A DNA stretch of 64,000 nucleotides from Thermoproteota archaeon (GTDB lineage Archaea > Korarchaeota > Korarchaeia > Korarchaeales > Korarchaeaceae). Shown piece by piece: positions 9,099-16,084 of this stretch. How positions within the stretch are numbered: position 1 is the stretch's first letter; each line of letters begins with the position of its first letter. The notes under the pieces are model-generated. The model had not been told where the DNA came from. It made no database searches and saw only the letters and a list, made by a program, of their open reading frames with translations. The position numbers and the translations under genes were made by a program. The stretch is from the NCBI GenBank assembly GCA_027491435.1, contig JAOZFG010000035.1:1-64000 (forward strand), given 5' to 3'.

Positions 9099-9515
9099 AT
9101 GCTTGAGAGGATACTCAGGGCTGCCATGATAGGTTATATGTACGGAATTGAGAACGCCGTGGGATCTGCTTCTCAAGTGGCTTCCAACATAGCCGGAAGA
9201 GTCGTTGGGAAAGAAATCCTGAAGGTTTACAGGGAGACCGGCTTTAAAGGTGAGGTTGAGGAAGTGCCGGAGATGTTGTCAATTTTTGGAGAGTTAAGCC
9301 TGAATAGGAGAGAATTCGGCTGGCTAGCCGAGGTCTCCAACTGTAAAATATGTCCGAAACGCGTTGGCGGCTATCAGTTCGAGGGAACTGCCTGCCCTTG
9401 GCCCGGGATCCTGGTGGGGATGCTAGAGGAAATAACTAGGGAAAAGTTTAGCATAACAGCCAAGCTCACCCCGGGCGAGGTCTGCGTGATCAAGATAGAG
9501 AGGAAGACCGAATGA
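9099..9515 (+). CDS. V4R-domain (4-vinyl-reductase-like) small-molecule sensor protein
   Basis: A 138-residue protein that looks like a stand-alone V4R domain, a fold used to bind hydrophobic ligands or metal. Three cysteines fit the pattern seen in archaeal V4R proteins: Cys82 and Cys85 (NCKICPKR) and Cys99 (FEGTACPWPG). The C-terminal half is compact and basic. A TATA-like stretch (about 9057-9068) lies near 30-35 bases before the ATG. Its stop codon touches the stop of the Roadblock gene on the other strand with no gap. The pairing suggests a ligand-sensing/GTPase-switch module (inference). The family call rests on the cysteine pattern and overall shape. Confidence 0.6.
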   Translation: MLERILRAAMIGYMYGIENAVGSASQVASNIAGRVVGKEILKVYRETGFKGEVEEVPEMLSIFGELSLNRREFGWLAEVSNCKICPKRVGGYQFEGTACPWPGILVGMLEEITREKFSITAKLTPGEVCVIKIERKTE

Positions 9516-9881
9516 TCACACAACGCCCCTGAGCTCCTCAGCGGTCTTCATGGCCGCCAACATCAGGGCACCTAGCTTTGCCTGAGGGTCGGCCAGTATC
9601 ACCAGGAAGGCCCTCTCGCTCAAGGGGATCATGAAAACGGTCCCTTTATCTCCTTTTATGCTTATATGCTTGATTGGCTCTATACCAAGCTCCTGTGAAA
9701 CCTGTTGAGCTACGCTTATCACTATAACGGATCTGGCGGCGAAGAGATCCTCCTCATCTGTCTCAAGCCCGTCTGAAGCCACTATGAGCCCATCGCTGGT
9801 TATCACGCCCGAGGCCTTTATCCCGGGGGCGATAGCCTTCATCTGGTGAAGCTTGTTAACAATTTCAGTTTGGAGGGACAT
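9516..9881 (-). CDS. Roadblock/LC7 domain protein
   Basis: A 121-residue single-domain protein of the Roadblock/LC7 (MglB-like) superfamily, which regulates small GTPases or assembles as a scaffold. The beginning, KLHQMKAIAPGIKASGVIT, followed by DGLIVASDG, is the typical first helix and strand pair. AFLVILADPQAKLGALML is the C-terminal strand and helix. No GTPase gene is visible in the window. It converges on the V4R gene with adjoining stop codons. Confidence 0.85.
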   Translation of the reverse strand: MSLQTEIVNKLHQMKAIAPGIKASGVITSDGLIVASDGLETDEEDLFAARSVIVISVAQQVSQELGIEPIKHISIKGDKGTVFMIPLSERAFLVILADPQAKLGALMLAAMKTAEELRGVV

Positions 9882-9996
9882 AACTACACCTCGTAAACGA
9901 TGGAATTTACTCTTAATAACCTTTATCCCCTGGGGGACAGGTGCCAGCTCCCGACAGGTCAGTTACCTTTTTCAAAGCGATAAGTGTTGAGGATCG

Positions 9997-10518
9997 ATGT
10001 ACAAACTGTTAATAGCGTTAATGCTGCTGCTCCCCGTGAACGCCGTCCAGCTCAGGTTGGACGTCCCCCAGAGGGTGATCCCTGGAAGTGATGTCAAGGT
10101 GAAGATATTCATCAGAAACCCGGGGGGAGAAGAGGTTTTTGTGGAGGAAATTAGGGCAGAGATCTACTCGGAGAGGGTGTTCTGCCTCCCCTTGAAGGTC
10201 CCCCTAGGCCGCTACATACTGCCCTTACAGGTTAGGGTGCCTCCTGGAGAGGAGAGGGTTATCGAGAAGGTCCTTGAAGTCCCATACGTGCCCCTGGCGG
10301 GCGACTTTGAGGCCGATGTCAGGGCCTATGGGAGAGGCGAGCTCGGCTCCTGCTCCGTGAGGTTCTCCCTAGACTACACACCCCTATCTTTGGTAGTGGC
10401 TTTGATCCTCACAGCCGCTTTAGCGGGTATCTTGCTGACCGTTTATCGGAAACTGTCAGAAATAAGGGAGGAGATTAAGGAGAGAAGGAGGATAAATTTA
10501 TCCGTTATCGTCTCCTGA
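9997..10518 (+). CDS. Secreted membrane-anchored protein of unknown function
   Basis: A 173-residue protein with an N-terminal signal peptide (hydrophobic residues 3-16), an extracellular beta-rich region resembling a single immunoglobulin-like or CARDB-type domain (about 20-125), and a C-terminal transmembrane helix (about 131-150) followed by a basic cytoplasmic tail. Two cysteines (in RVFCLPL and GSCSVRF) could form a disulfide outside the cell. It precedes the PEBP-family gene by seven bases, probably one operon. I do not recognise a specific family. Confidence 0.7.
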   Translation: MYKLLIALMLLLPVNAVQLRLDVPQRVIPGSDVKVKIFIRNPGGEEVFVEEIRAEIYSERVFCLPLKVPLGRYILPLQVRVPPGEERVIEKVLEVPYVPLAGDFEADVRAYGRGELGSCSVRFSLDYTPLSLVVALILTAALAGILLTVYRKLSEIREEIKERRRINLSVIVS

Positions 10519-10525
10519 ATTCACG

Positions 10526-11086
10526 ATGAGGGTCTCTGTCATCCTGGCTATAGTCTCTTTGACAGCCCTGATTTTCCTGCTCATGTGGAGTCAGCAGCCA
10601 GCCCCTCAACGGCCGGCTGCTGGGGAGGTGAGCAAGTTGGAGTTGAGGTCCGTCTTCGGCTATGGGGAGAGGATACCTGTCAAGTACACCTGTGACGGGG
10701 AGGATGTATCTCCTCCCCTCGAGTGGGAGCCCCTAAAAGGGGTGAAGTCTTACGCCCTCATAGTTGAGGACCCGGACGCCCCCATGGGCACCTTCACCCA
10801 CTGGGTCCTATACGACATCCCGGGAGACGTGAGGTCCTTGCCGGAGGGAGTTCCTAAGGAGGGGGAGACCCGATACGGGAAACAGGGATTGAACGACTTC
10901 GGGAGGATAGGTTATGGAGGCCCCTGTCCCCCTCCAGGGAAACCCCACCGCTACTTCTTCAAATTATACGCCTTGGACACCGTCCTCAACCTTAAGCCCG
11001 GGTTGAAGAGGGGCGAGGTGCTGGCAGCCATCAAGGGGCACGTAATAGCCCAGGCAGAGCTCATGGGAACCTATGGGAGAGGCTAG
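10526..11086 (+). CDS. YbhB/YbcL-type PEBP family protein
   Basis: A 186-residue Raf-kinase-inhibitor-like/phosphatidylethanolamine-binding protein. An N-terminal hydrophobic helix (residues 2-21) marks it as exported and membrane anchored. Family motifs are YTCDGEDVSPPLEW, VEDPDAPMGTFTHWVLYDIP and GYGGPCPPPGKPHRYFFKLYALD. Archaeal and bacterial homologues are thought to bind small anionic ligands or inhibit serine proteases. It follows another exported protein closely. Its 3' end overlaps the convergent endonuclease-like gene by 26 bases. Confidence 0.93.
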   Translation: MRVSVILAIVSLTALIFLLMWSQQPAPQRPAAGEVSKLELRSVFGYGERIPVKYTCDGEDVSPPLEWEPLKGVKSYALIVEDPDAPMGTFTHWVLYDIPGDVRSLPEGVPKEGETRYGKQGLNDFGRIGYGGPCPPPGKPHRYFFKLYALDTVLNLKPGLKRGEVLAAIKGHVIAQAELMGTYGRG

Positions 11087-11918
11087 CCACCGCCTCCAGG
11101 AACATCTCCCTCATTTTTAGGGCGTCCCTCTCCAACAAAGGGGATTCAGATACGACGAGCCATTTAGGCCTTACTTCAGCCATTATCTCAGCTAGAGGCC
11201 TGAAGTCCGGCCCGTAGCCTGAGCCTATCTCGTGATGCATCCTCTCACCGAAGCCAGACTTGGTGGGCTCGACCTCTGTGAAGTGTATCACTAGGCCGTC
11301 TAGGGTTCCTAGACCATCCTCTAGCTCTTGTATTACCCTCTCGTAATCTGCCTTACCCCTCAACACGCCCCCGTCCCTGACGTGAATGTGAGCGAAGTCA
11401 ACGGTGGGCACTACTAGATCCACTTCCTGTGCCATTCTTATGACGTCCTCTAGGGAGCCTATCTGAGATCTCTTACCAGTAGTTTCCGGCCCCAAGTCTA
11501 CCTCCAACCCCAGATCTCCCACCTCCTTGGCCACCTCAGATAGCTCCTTTATGGCCACCTTTAACGCCTCTTCCCTGCCCATAGACCCGTAATATCCTGT
11601 ATGAAACGTGACGTGTTTAGCTCCCATCTTATGAGCCGCTTTTGCCGCTCTGATTAACCTAAGAACGCTGGCCTTCCTCTTCTCATCGCTCTCAGACGCC
11701 AAGTTTATGGCGTAGGGGGCGTGAAGTGACAGGGCTATGTCGTTTTTCGACGCTTCCCTCCTTATCCATAGGAGGGTGGACTCCCTCCTGGGGATTGAGC
11801 GGACCGCCTGATATTCCATGCCGTCCAACCCTATCTCCTTCAGATATGAGAAGGCCCTCTCCTTTGGGGAATCTATCGGATAGCCTGCAGGCCCGAACCT
11901 CAACCTGTCCAGCTTCAT
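11061..11918 (-). CDS. Endonuclease IV-like AP endonuclease (TIM barrel)
   Basis: A 285-residue AP-endonuclease-family-2 TIM barrel. Candidate metal ligands appear in the expected order: His in LSLHAPY, His in TFHTGYYG, Glu in LGPETTGK, Asp/His in PTVDFAHIHVRDG, His in LVIHFTEVE, the MHHEIGSGYGPDF segment, and Glu in VVSESP. The family (Nfo) incises DNA 5' of abasic sites with a three-zinc centre. Length matches. It lies directly downstream of the nucleotide kinase-like gene (no gap), suggesting a two-gene operon. Confidence 0.88.
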   Translation of the reverse strand: MKLDRLRFGPAGYPIDSPKERAFSYLKEIGLDGMEYQAVRSIPRRESTLLWIRREASKNDIALSLHAPYAINLASESDEKRKASVLRLIRAAKAAHKMGAKHVTFHTGYYGSMGREEALKVAIKELSEVAKEVGDLGLEVDLGPETTGKRSQIGSLEDVIRMAQEVDLVVPTVDFAHIHVRDGGVLRGKADYERVIQELEDGLGTLDGLVIHFTEVEPTKSGFGERMHHEIGSGYGPDFRPLAEIMAEVRPKWLVVSESPLLERDALKMREMFLEAVASLSHRFP

Positions 11919-12491
11919 CTAGACACCCTGCGGGCATATTCCCAGGACCATCGAGACCGCCTTCCACCTGAGTTCCTCTATGGAGCCCGCGTTAACCAGG
12001 AAGTCGTCGGCCATCGCAATCGCATCCCCTAAGTGGAACATCACTATCTCTTTGTAATCCTCTTCCTGGAGTTTTTCAGCGCTTGAGACGTCGAAGCCCC
12101 TTCTACCTCTCTTCAGCAGCCTCAACAGCCTTATCTTCTTTGGGGCTAGTACTCCCAAGACCATTACCTGCTCCCCGAACCTCTTTTTAAACTCCAATAT
12201 TTCCTCTACATTCCTTATACCATTTATCACGTAGCTTCTGCCGTCTTCCATCTTCTCGATCACCAGCTTAGCTATTGCAGCCGGTCCCATTCTCTCCCTG
12301 AGCTCTATCCCCAGCTTCCTCATGTTCTCCCTGTTGACCTCCACTCCTCTTCTCTCCAGCTCCTCTCTTAGCACGTCGCTCATTCCCAGAATTTCGTAAC
12401 CCAGTTCCTCGCTAAGAGCCCTGGCAATTTCATCCTTCCCACTGCCTGGCAGTCCTACCAAGAGAACAACCCTTTTACCTAGCCCCTTCAT
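11919..12491 (-). CDS. Archaeal P-loop nucleotide kinase-like protein (UPF0200/dephospho-CoA kinase-like)
   Basis: A 190-residue P-loop NTPase. Walker A is VGLPGSGKDE (about residues 12-21). The following region SDVLREELERRG and the basic lid KRGRRGFDVSSAEKLQEED are typical of archaeal UPF0200 proteins related to dephospho-CoA and adenylate kinases. The acceptor substrate is unknown. It starts at an ATG 33 bases from a TATA element shared with cas6. It abuts the endonuclease IV-like gene. Confidence 0.8.
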   Translation of the reverse strand: MKGLGKRVVLLVGLPGSGKDEIARALSEELGYEILGMSDVLREELERRGVEVNRENMRKLGIELRERMGPAAIAKLVIEKMEDGRSYVINGIRNVEEILEFKKRFGEQVMVLGVLAPKKIRLLRLLKRGRRGFDVSSAEKLQEEDYKEIVMFHLGDAIAMADDFLVNAGSIEELRWKAVSMVLGICPQGV

Positions 12492-12517
12492 GCATTTACC
12501 CTTAGTAGGTGATCACC

Positions 12518-12530
12518 CTTTATTAAAAAC
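12518..12530. promoter_or_regulatory. Shared AT element between kinase-like gene and cas6
   Basis: The only AT-rich block (CTTTATTAAAAAC) in the 65-base divergent spacer sits about 33 bases from each start codon (12491 on the minus strand and 12557 on the plus strand). It could serve as TATA box in both directions with nearly leaderless mRNAs. Confidence 0.4.
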
Positions 12531-12556
12531 GGGACCTCCTATCCCTGGGGAAAAAC

Positions 12557-13375
12557 ATGATAACTGTGATAGAGGTCAGCGCCGTAAGCGACAATGAAGG
12601 TATAATACCCTTCTCGGGTCCCCCCTTTAGGAAGGCCTTGGTGAGCTCCCTCTCGTCCCAGGACCCATTAGTGGCCAGAGTAGTCGAGATGCACTCTAAC
12701 AAGCTCATTGTGACCCCCCTTCTTAGAGATAAGGACTACGTGACCTGCGGCTACCAAGAGGAGATAGTCTATCCAGGGGTTACCTACAGGGGGAGGGTGG
12801 TTATACTCGGGGAGGAGCTCGTTAACCCAGTGAAGGGTTGGCTCTACAAGAAGCCAACCATAAAGATAGGGGAGGTCTCCTTTAGGGTATCCGGCTATTC
12901 AGTCACTCAGAAGGACGTCAGGGAGTTTATCCAGGAGAAGCCCTGCAAGAACTTCAGGATAAGGTTCAAGACCCCCACGTGTTTTAGGAGGGCTACTACA
13001 CCTTACTGCAGCCTCTACCCCAGAATGGGCCAGATAGTGGCATCCGCAATGAGGTCTTGGAATCAGGTGGCCCCTGACGACTTAAAAATAAGGGATTACA
13101 GGATCCTCACGGTGTGGTCTGACCTCAGCGTCGTCGAAACCGGCTACAACCTGTGTACAACGAAGCCTGTGGAGATAGGGGAGGGAAGGGGAATAGTGGG
13201 CTTCGTTGGGTGGGTTAACTACAAGGTTGTTGACCATCCGGAGTGGCACGCCGGGAGCCATGAGGAGATGACGACTTGGATGAACACCCTGCTGACCTTC
13301 GCCAGCTACATAGGTGTAGGCTACTTAAGGAGGGCTGGTTTTGGTGTAATATCGTACGAGGTTAAAAGAAGCTGA
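12557..13375 (+). CDS. cas6: Cas6-family CRISPR RNA endonuclease (orphan)
   Basis: A 272-residue Cas6-like protein. The central segment FRIRFKTPTCFRR matches the Cas6 core strand, and the C-terminus carries the glycine-rich loop GVGYLRRAGFGVI (about residues 253-265, GhGxxxxxGFG). Cas6 cuts CRISPR repeat RNA into guide units. No repeat array or other cas gene is visible in this window, so any array must be elsewhere. Candidate catalytic histidines near the N-terminus are not obvious; His46 in EMHSNK is one possibility. It converges on speH with adjoining stop codons. Confidence 0.82.
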   Translation: MITVIEVSAVSDNEGIIPFSGPPFRKALVSSLSSQDPLVARVVEMHSNKLIVTPLLRDKDYVTCGYQEEIVYPGVTYRGRVVILGEELVNPVKGWLYKKPTIKIGEVSFRVSGYSVTQKDVREFIQEKPCKNFRIRFKTPTCFRRATTPYCSLYPRMGQIVASAMRSWNQVAPDDLKIRDYRILTVWSDLSVVETGYNLCTTKPVEIGEGRGIVGFVGWVNYKVVDHPEWHAGSHEEMTTWMNTLLTFASYIGVGYLRRAGFGVISYEVKRS

Positions 13376-13756
13376 TTATGGGACCGTGAGGACGGCCCTC
13401 TCTGTGAGCAGGATGCCGCTCCTCAACTCCATGGCCTGATAATCCCTGGCCCTAAATATTTCCTTTAGCTCCCAGAAGACCTGCCAGGTGCTTTCGGGGT
13501 CCTTGCACGAGGATACCGTGACGGTTACCTTCCCCTGGTCTGGCCAAGTGTGCACGGCCACGTGCGACTCCCCTATAATGGCTATGCTCAGCACCCCTCC
13601 TTCATCCCTCTTCATAGTGAGCACTTCAAATAGGGTTAGCCCAGACCTTATCACGGAGGTTACCACCGCCTCCTGCACGAACTCCTGGTCGTTCAGCATG
13701 GCAGGGTCGACACCAACCATCTCACCGATCACGTGGAACTCGAAGGCCTCTACCAT
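13376..13756 (-). CDS. speH: S-adenosylmethionine decarboxylase proenzyme (SpeH)
   Basis: A pyruvoyl enzyme precursor of about 126 residues. It makes decarboxylated AdoMet for polyamine synthesis. The self-cleavage site Glu-Ser is in IGESHVAVHTWPD, where the Ser becomes the pyruvoyl group. The downstream His in HTW and a Cys in SSCKDPES match the processing and catalytic residues of the class 1B family. The ATG at 13756 is preferred because a GGAGGTGCGGTGG purine-rich region precedes it; a GTG at 13774 is in frame. Some TACK archaea use a paralogue as arginine decarboxylase, so that activity is an alternative. Confidence 0.9.
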   Translation of the reverse strand: MVEAFEFHVIGEMVGVDPAMLNDQEFVQEAVVTSVIRSGLTLFEVLTMKRDEGGVLSIAIIGESHVAVHTWPDQGKVTVTVSSCKDPESTWQVFWELKEIFRARDYQAMELRSGILLTERAVLTVP

Positions 13757-13789
13757 TTTCCACCGCACCTCCACCTTCCTCCGGTTCTA

Positions 13790-14159
13790 AACATACAACT
13801 CCTCTTTAAAAACATTATGGGAAGCCAGCTCCTTCATTATCTCGCTTAGATTAACTCTTAGAATATGATTCCAAGCTTCATGAAGTCCTCTAATAGGTTC
13901 TATATTAACTTAAACGGTAAAGATAATGGTTTCAGGCCTGTAAGCGGCTCTAATATGAGCTGAAGCCCAGTTAACGACTCAGAATATGAATTTCTTTAAT
14001 TAAACGTCTCTTATAAGGCTCTTTTTGCCGTAAAAGCAGTAGATTGTGCCCAGATTGTCAAGTTGGATCAGGAGGGGGGTAGGGGGGGAGGGTGGGTTAA
14101 TATAGTCCCCCCCTGGGCCGGGAGGGGGGAGGAGGGGGTCATTAGAAAGTTCGGTCATA
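13790..14159. other. 370-base gene-free region before speH
   Basis: This spacer holds an AT-rich part (13800-14035) and a very G-rich part (14071-14137, listed separately). On the minus strand a 40-codon frame without a start codon runs into a stop at 13787, directly upstream of speH, and may be a gene remnant. A TATA-like CTTATAAGG at about 14010-14018 on the plus strand points toward the G-rich block. No complete gene is supported. Confidence 0.5.
14071..14137. repeat. G-rich block with 8-bp perfect inverted repeat
   Basis: AGGGGGGG (14081-14088) and CCCCCCCT (14107-14114) form a perfect 8-bp stem with an 18-base loop. Additional G-runs (14073-14079, 14091-14096, 14120-14137) could form quadruplexes. 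The block lies just after the 3' end of the unknown gene at 14160-15224 and could be a structured RNA, a terminator or a DNA-structural site. Confidence 0.6.
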
Positions 14160-15224
14160 TCAGAAGTAACCCTCTAAGCTCCCGCTGACCCTAGAGTACT
14201 CCCCTCCCACACTCCTGATGAGCCTTTCAAGGAACCTGCTTTGTCTGTTAAGCTCCGGCTCCCCCCTAATAGCCAGCTCATTTGCCTTCATCCACCTTGA
14301 GATTATCTTGTTTACGCCATTGTAGGTCAGCTCTTTCCACTTAACTGGATCGTCGAGGGGCGCGGGCTCCTCGTCCAGGGAAATCCTGCCCATCTCTTGG
14401 TAGACTTCCCCCATGAAGGACTCGCCCGTCTGCCTCCTGTTTAGCAGGTAGGATATCCAGTCTAGGACTAGCTCAACCTTCACCTCAGCCTTCAAATTCC
14501 ATGGTGAGATTTGAAAGGTCTCCTCCCTGAGGGCCACGAACTCGTCCACCCTGACCAGCTCGTTGTACTTGTCGAACTCCTGCTGTGCCTGTTCCTCGAT
14601 AACCCTTATAGCCTCTAGGGGGAGGGAAAACTCCTTTGAAAAATCGCTAACGTTCCACCTTCCCAGAAACACGTTTATTCTGCCGCCAGCTTCCATCTCA
14701 ACGTCAGGAAGCAGCGGAGGAATCCTCCTAGCTAGCTTAAGTATCTCCTCAGGCCTCCTCTCCCCGACTACAGCCGAAGTTCCCCTCGACCCCTCGCTCC
14801 ACAGCCCATCCAGGTTTTCATAAGTCTCAAAGACGTCCTTGAACAGGTTAGAGTTGGCTATGACTTTTTTGGCCACGTCAAAGGAGGGGCCCGGCCTTAC
14901 CATTATCAGGGGATCCTGGCCGAAGGCCGCCGACGTGCCCCTGCCGGCTATCCTTCCGAGGAGCCAAATGGAGTCTATGACCCTCCACCCGTCTCCAAAC
15001 TCGATGGCCACAAACGGGTCCACCCTGCCGTATGTGCCCCCCCTCTCTAGAGAGGACTCTGTCCTTAAAAGCAGGCCTATCTTGACCTGATGACCTTTAA
15101 GCTTCAAATTCCTGAAAGCGTAAATGAAGAGGCCAGCTCCCAGGTCCAAAATCCAGGGAGATTTCTCATTGAGGGAATTTAGCAGATAGGTGGAATACTC
15201 GTGCCTCATCATTTCAATCTTCAT
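14160..15224 (-). CDS. Unknown conserved-looking soluble protein (NurA-like DNA-end family possible)
   Basis: A protein of about 354 residues that I do not recognise. It has no signal peptide or membrane segment. The N-terminal third is alpha/beta with LDLGAGLFIYAFRNLKLKG and an Asp-containing strand VDPFVAIEFGDGWRVIDSIW. The C-terminal half is helical with many Glu, Trp and Lys residues. The TATA-like GCTTATATAC (about 15268-15277 on the minus strand) lies some 30 bases before an in-frame GTG at 15239. An ATG at 15224 preceded by GGGGAGGTGG is used here. Codon usage resembles neighbours, so it is a real gene. The NurA comparison is only a vague resemblance of size and acidic motifs. Confidence 0.65.
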   Translation of the reverse strand: MKIEMMRHEYSTYLLNSLNEKSPWILDLGAGLFIYAFRNLKLKGHQVKIGLLLRTESSLERGGTYGRVDPFVAIEFGDGWRVIDSIWLLGRIAGRGTSAAFGQDPLIMVRPGPSFDVAKKVIANSNLFKDVFETYENLDGLWSEGSRGTSAVVGERRPEEILKLARRIPPLLPDVEMEAGGRINVFLGRWNVSDFSKEFSLPLEAIRVIEEQAQQEFDKYNELVRVDEFVALREETFQISPWNLKAEVKVELVLDWISYLLNRRQTGESFMGEVYQEMGRISLDEEPAPLDDPVKWKELTYNGVNKIISRWMKANELAIRGEPELNRQSRFLERLIRSVGGEYSRVSGSLEGYF

Positions 15225-15314
15225 TATTACCCGGGCCACCTCCCCTCATCAATACGGAGGGCAATAGTATATAAGCAATCTCCCGGTTTAAATTGGACAC
15301 TTAGCTTAAAATCG

Positions 15315-15362
15315 ATTAGGGATGCTCCCGAACTCCGGCCCGGCGCGGCCCGGCAGTTCCCT
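15315..15362. other. GC-rich structured element upstream of adk
   Basis: Within an otherwise AT-rich spacer, 15318-15360 is strongly GC-rich and self-complementary. AGGG and GAACT at its 5' side pair with AGTTCCCT at its 3' side, CCGG pairs with CCGG further in, and GGGATGCTCCC forms its own small hairpin. It sits just before the TATA-like element of adk (15369-15380). It may be a small structured RNA; expression is not shown. Confidence 0.4.
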
Positions 15363-15406
15363 GGAAAAGGTTAAAGATTTCAAGTAGGATATCGGGCGGT
15401 GGTCCC

Positions 15407-16054
15407 ATGAAGATCGTCCTGCTTGGACGGCCTGGGGCGGGCAAGGGCACCCAAGGGAAGAGAATTAGTGAAACGTTTAACGTACCCCTTCTGGTAATGA
15501 GGGAGATCTTAGAAGCTGAGATCGAGAGAGGGGGTGATCTAGGGGAGAGGATAAGGGGGTACATGCTGGAAGGGAAGCTCGTGCCTGACGAAATAATATT
15601 TGAAGTGTTGAGGAGGGAGCTCTCTTCAAGAGATAGTTTCATCTTAGACGGCTTTCCTAGGACGATTAGACAGGCTGAATGGTTAGACAAAGTGCTCTCA
15701 AGTGATGGCGGGCTGACAGCTGCCCTCTACTTAGAGGTGGATGAGATAAACGTGTTGAGGAGGATCATGGGGAGGCTCAGGTGCAAGTGGTGCGGCCGGT
15801 ATTATAACGTCTTCTTCGACCCGCCCGAGGACATCAGGCGTTGTGAATGTGGCGGCCCGCTCTACCAGCGGGAGGACGACAGATATGAGGTGATAAAGAA
15901 GAGGTTGGACGTGTTTAACGAAGAAACCGCCCCGATCATAGAGTATTATGAGAGGCAGGGGAAGCTTGTTAGGGTAGATGCCAACGAGAACGACATAGAT
16001 GCCGTGTGGAGGAGGGTTAAGGAGGCCGTCGAGGCGCTGACCTCTCATCAGTAA
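15407..16054 (+). CDS. adk: Adenylate kinase
   Basis: A 215-residue adenylate kinase, which balances AMP, ADP and ATP. The P-loop is GRPGAGKGTQGKR (residues 8-20). The DGFPRT motif and the zinc-ribbon lid (CKWCGRYYN then RRCECGG, four cysteines) are present, typical of the long bacterial-type enzyme also found in some archaea. The gene has a GGTGG ribosome binding site before the ATG. The guaB promoter overlaps its stop codon. Confidence 0.95.
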   Translation: MKIVLLGRPGAGKGTQGKRISETFNVPLLVMREILEAEIERGGDLGERIRGYMLEGKLVPDEIIFEVLRRELSSRDSFILDGFPRTIRQAEWLDKVLSSDGGLTAALYLEVDEINVLRRIMGRLRCKWCGRYYNVFFDPPEDIRRCECGGPLYQREDDRYEVIKKRLDVFNEETAPIIEYYERQGKLVRVDANENDIDAVWRRVKEAVEALTSHQ

Positions 16055-16062
16055 AATTTATT
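16052..16062 (+). promoter_or_regulatory. TATA element of guaB overlapping adk stop
   Basis: TAAAATTTATT begins inside the adk stop codon and is centred about 28 bases before the guaB ATG, the spacing expected for a leaderless archaeal transcript. Confidence 0.5.
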
Positions 16063-16084
16063 CCCCCTTTAGGTACTGACATAT

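Noticed and set aside
12557-14160. CRISPR repeats near cas6
   Set aside because: No repeated unit of 20-40 bases with spacers is visible on either side of the gene.
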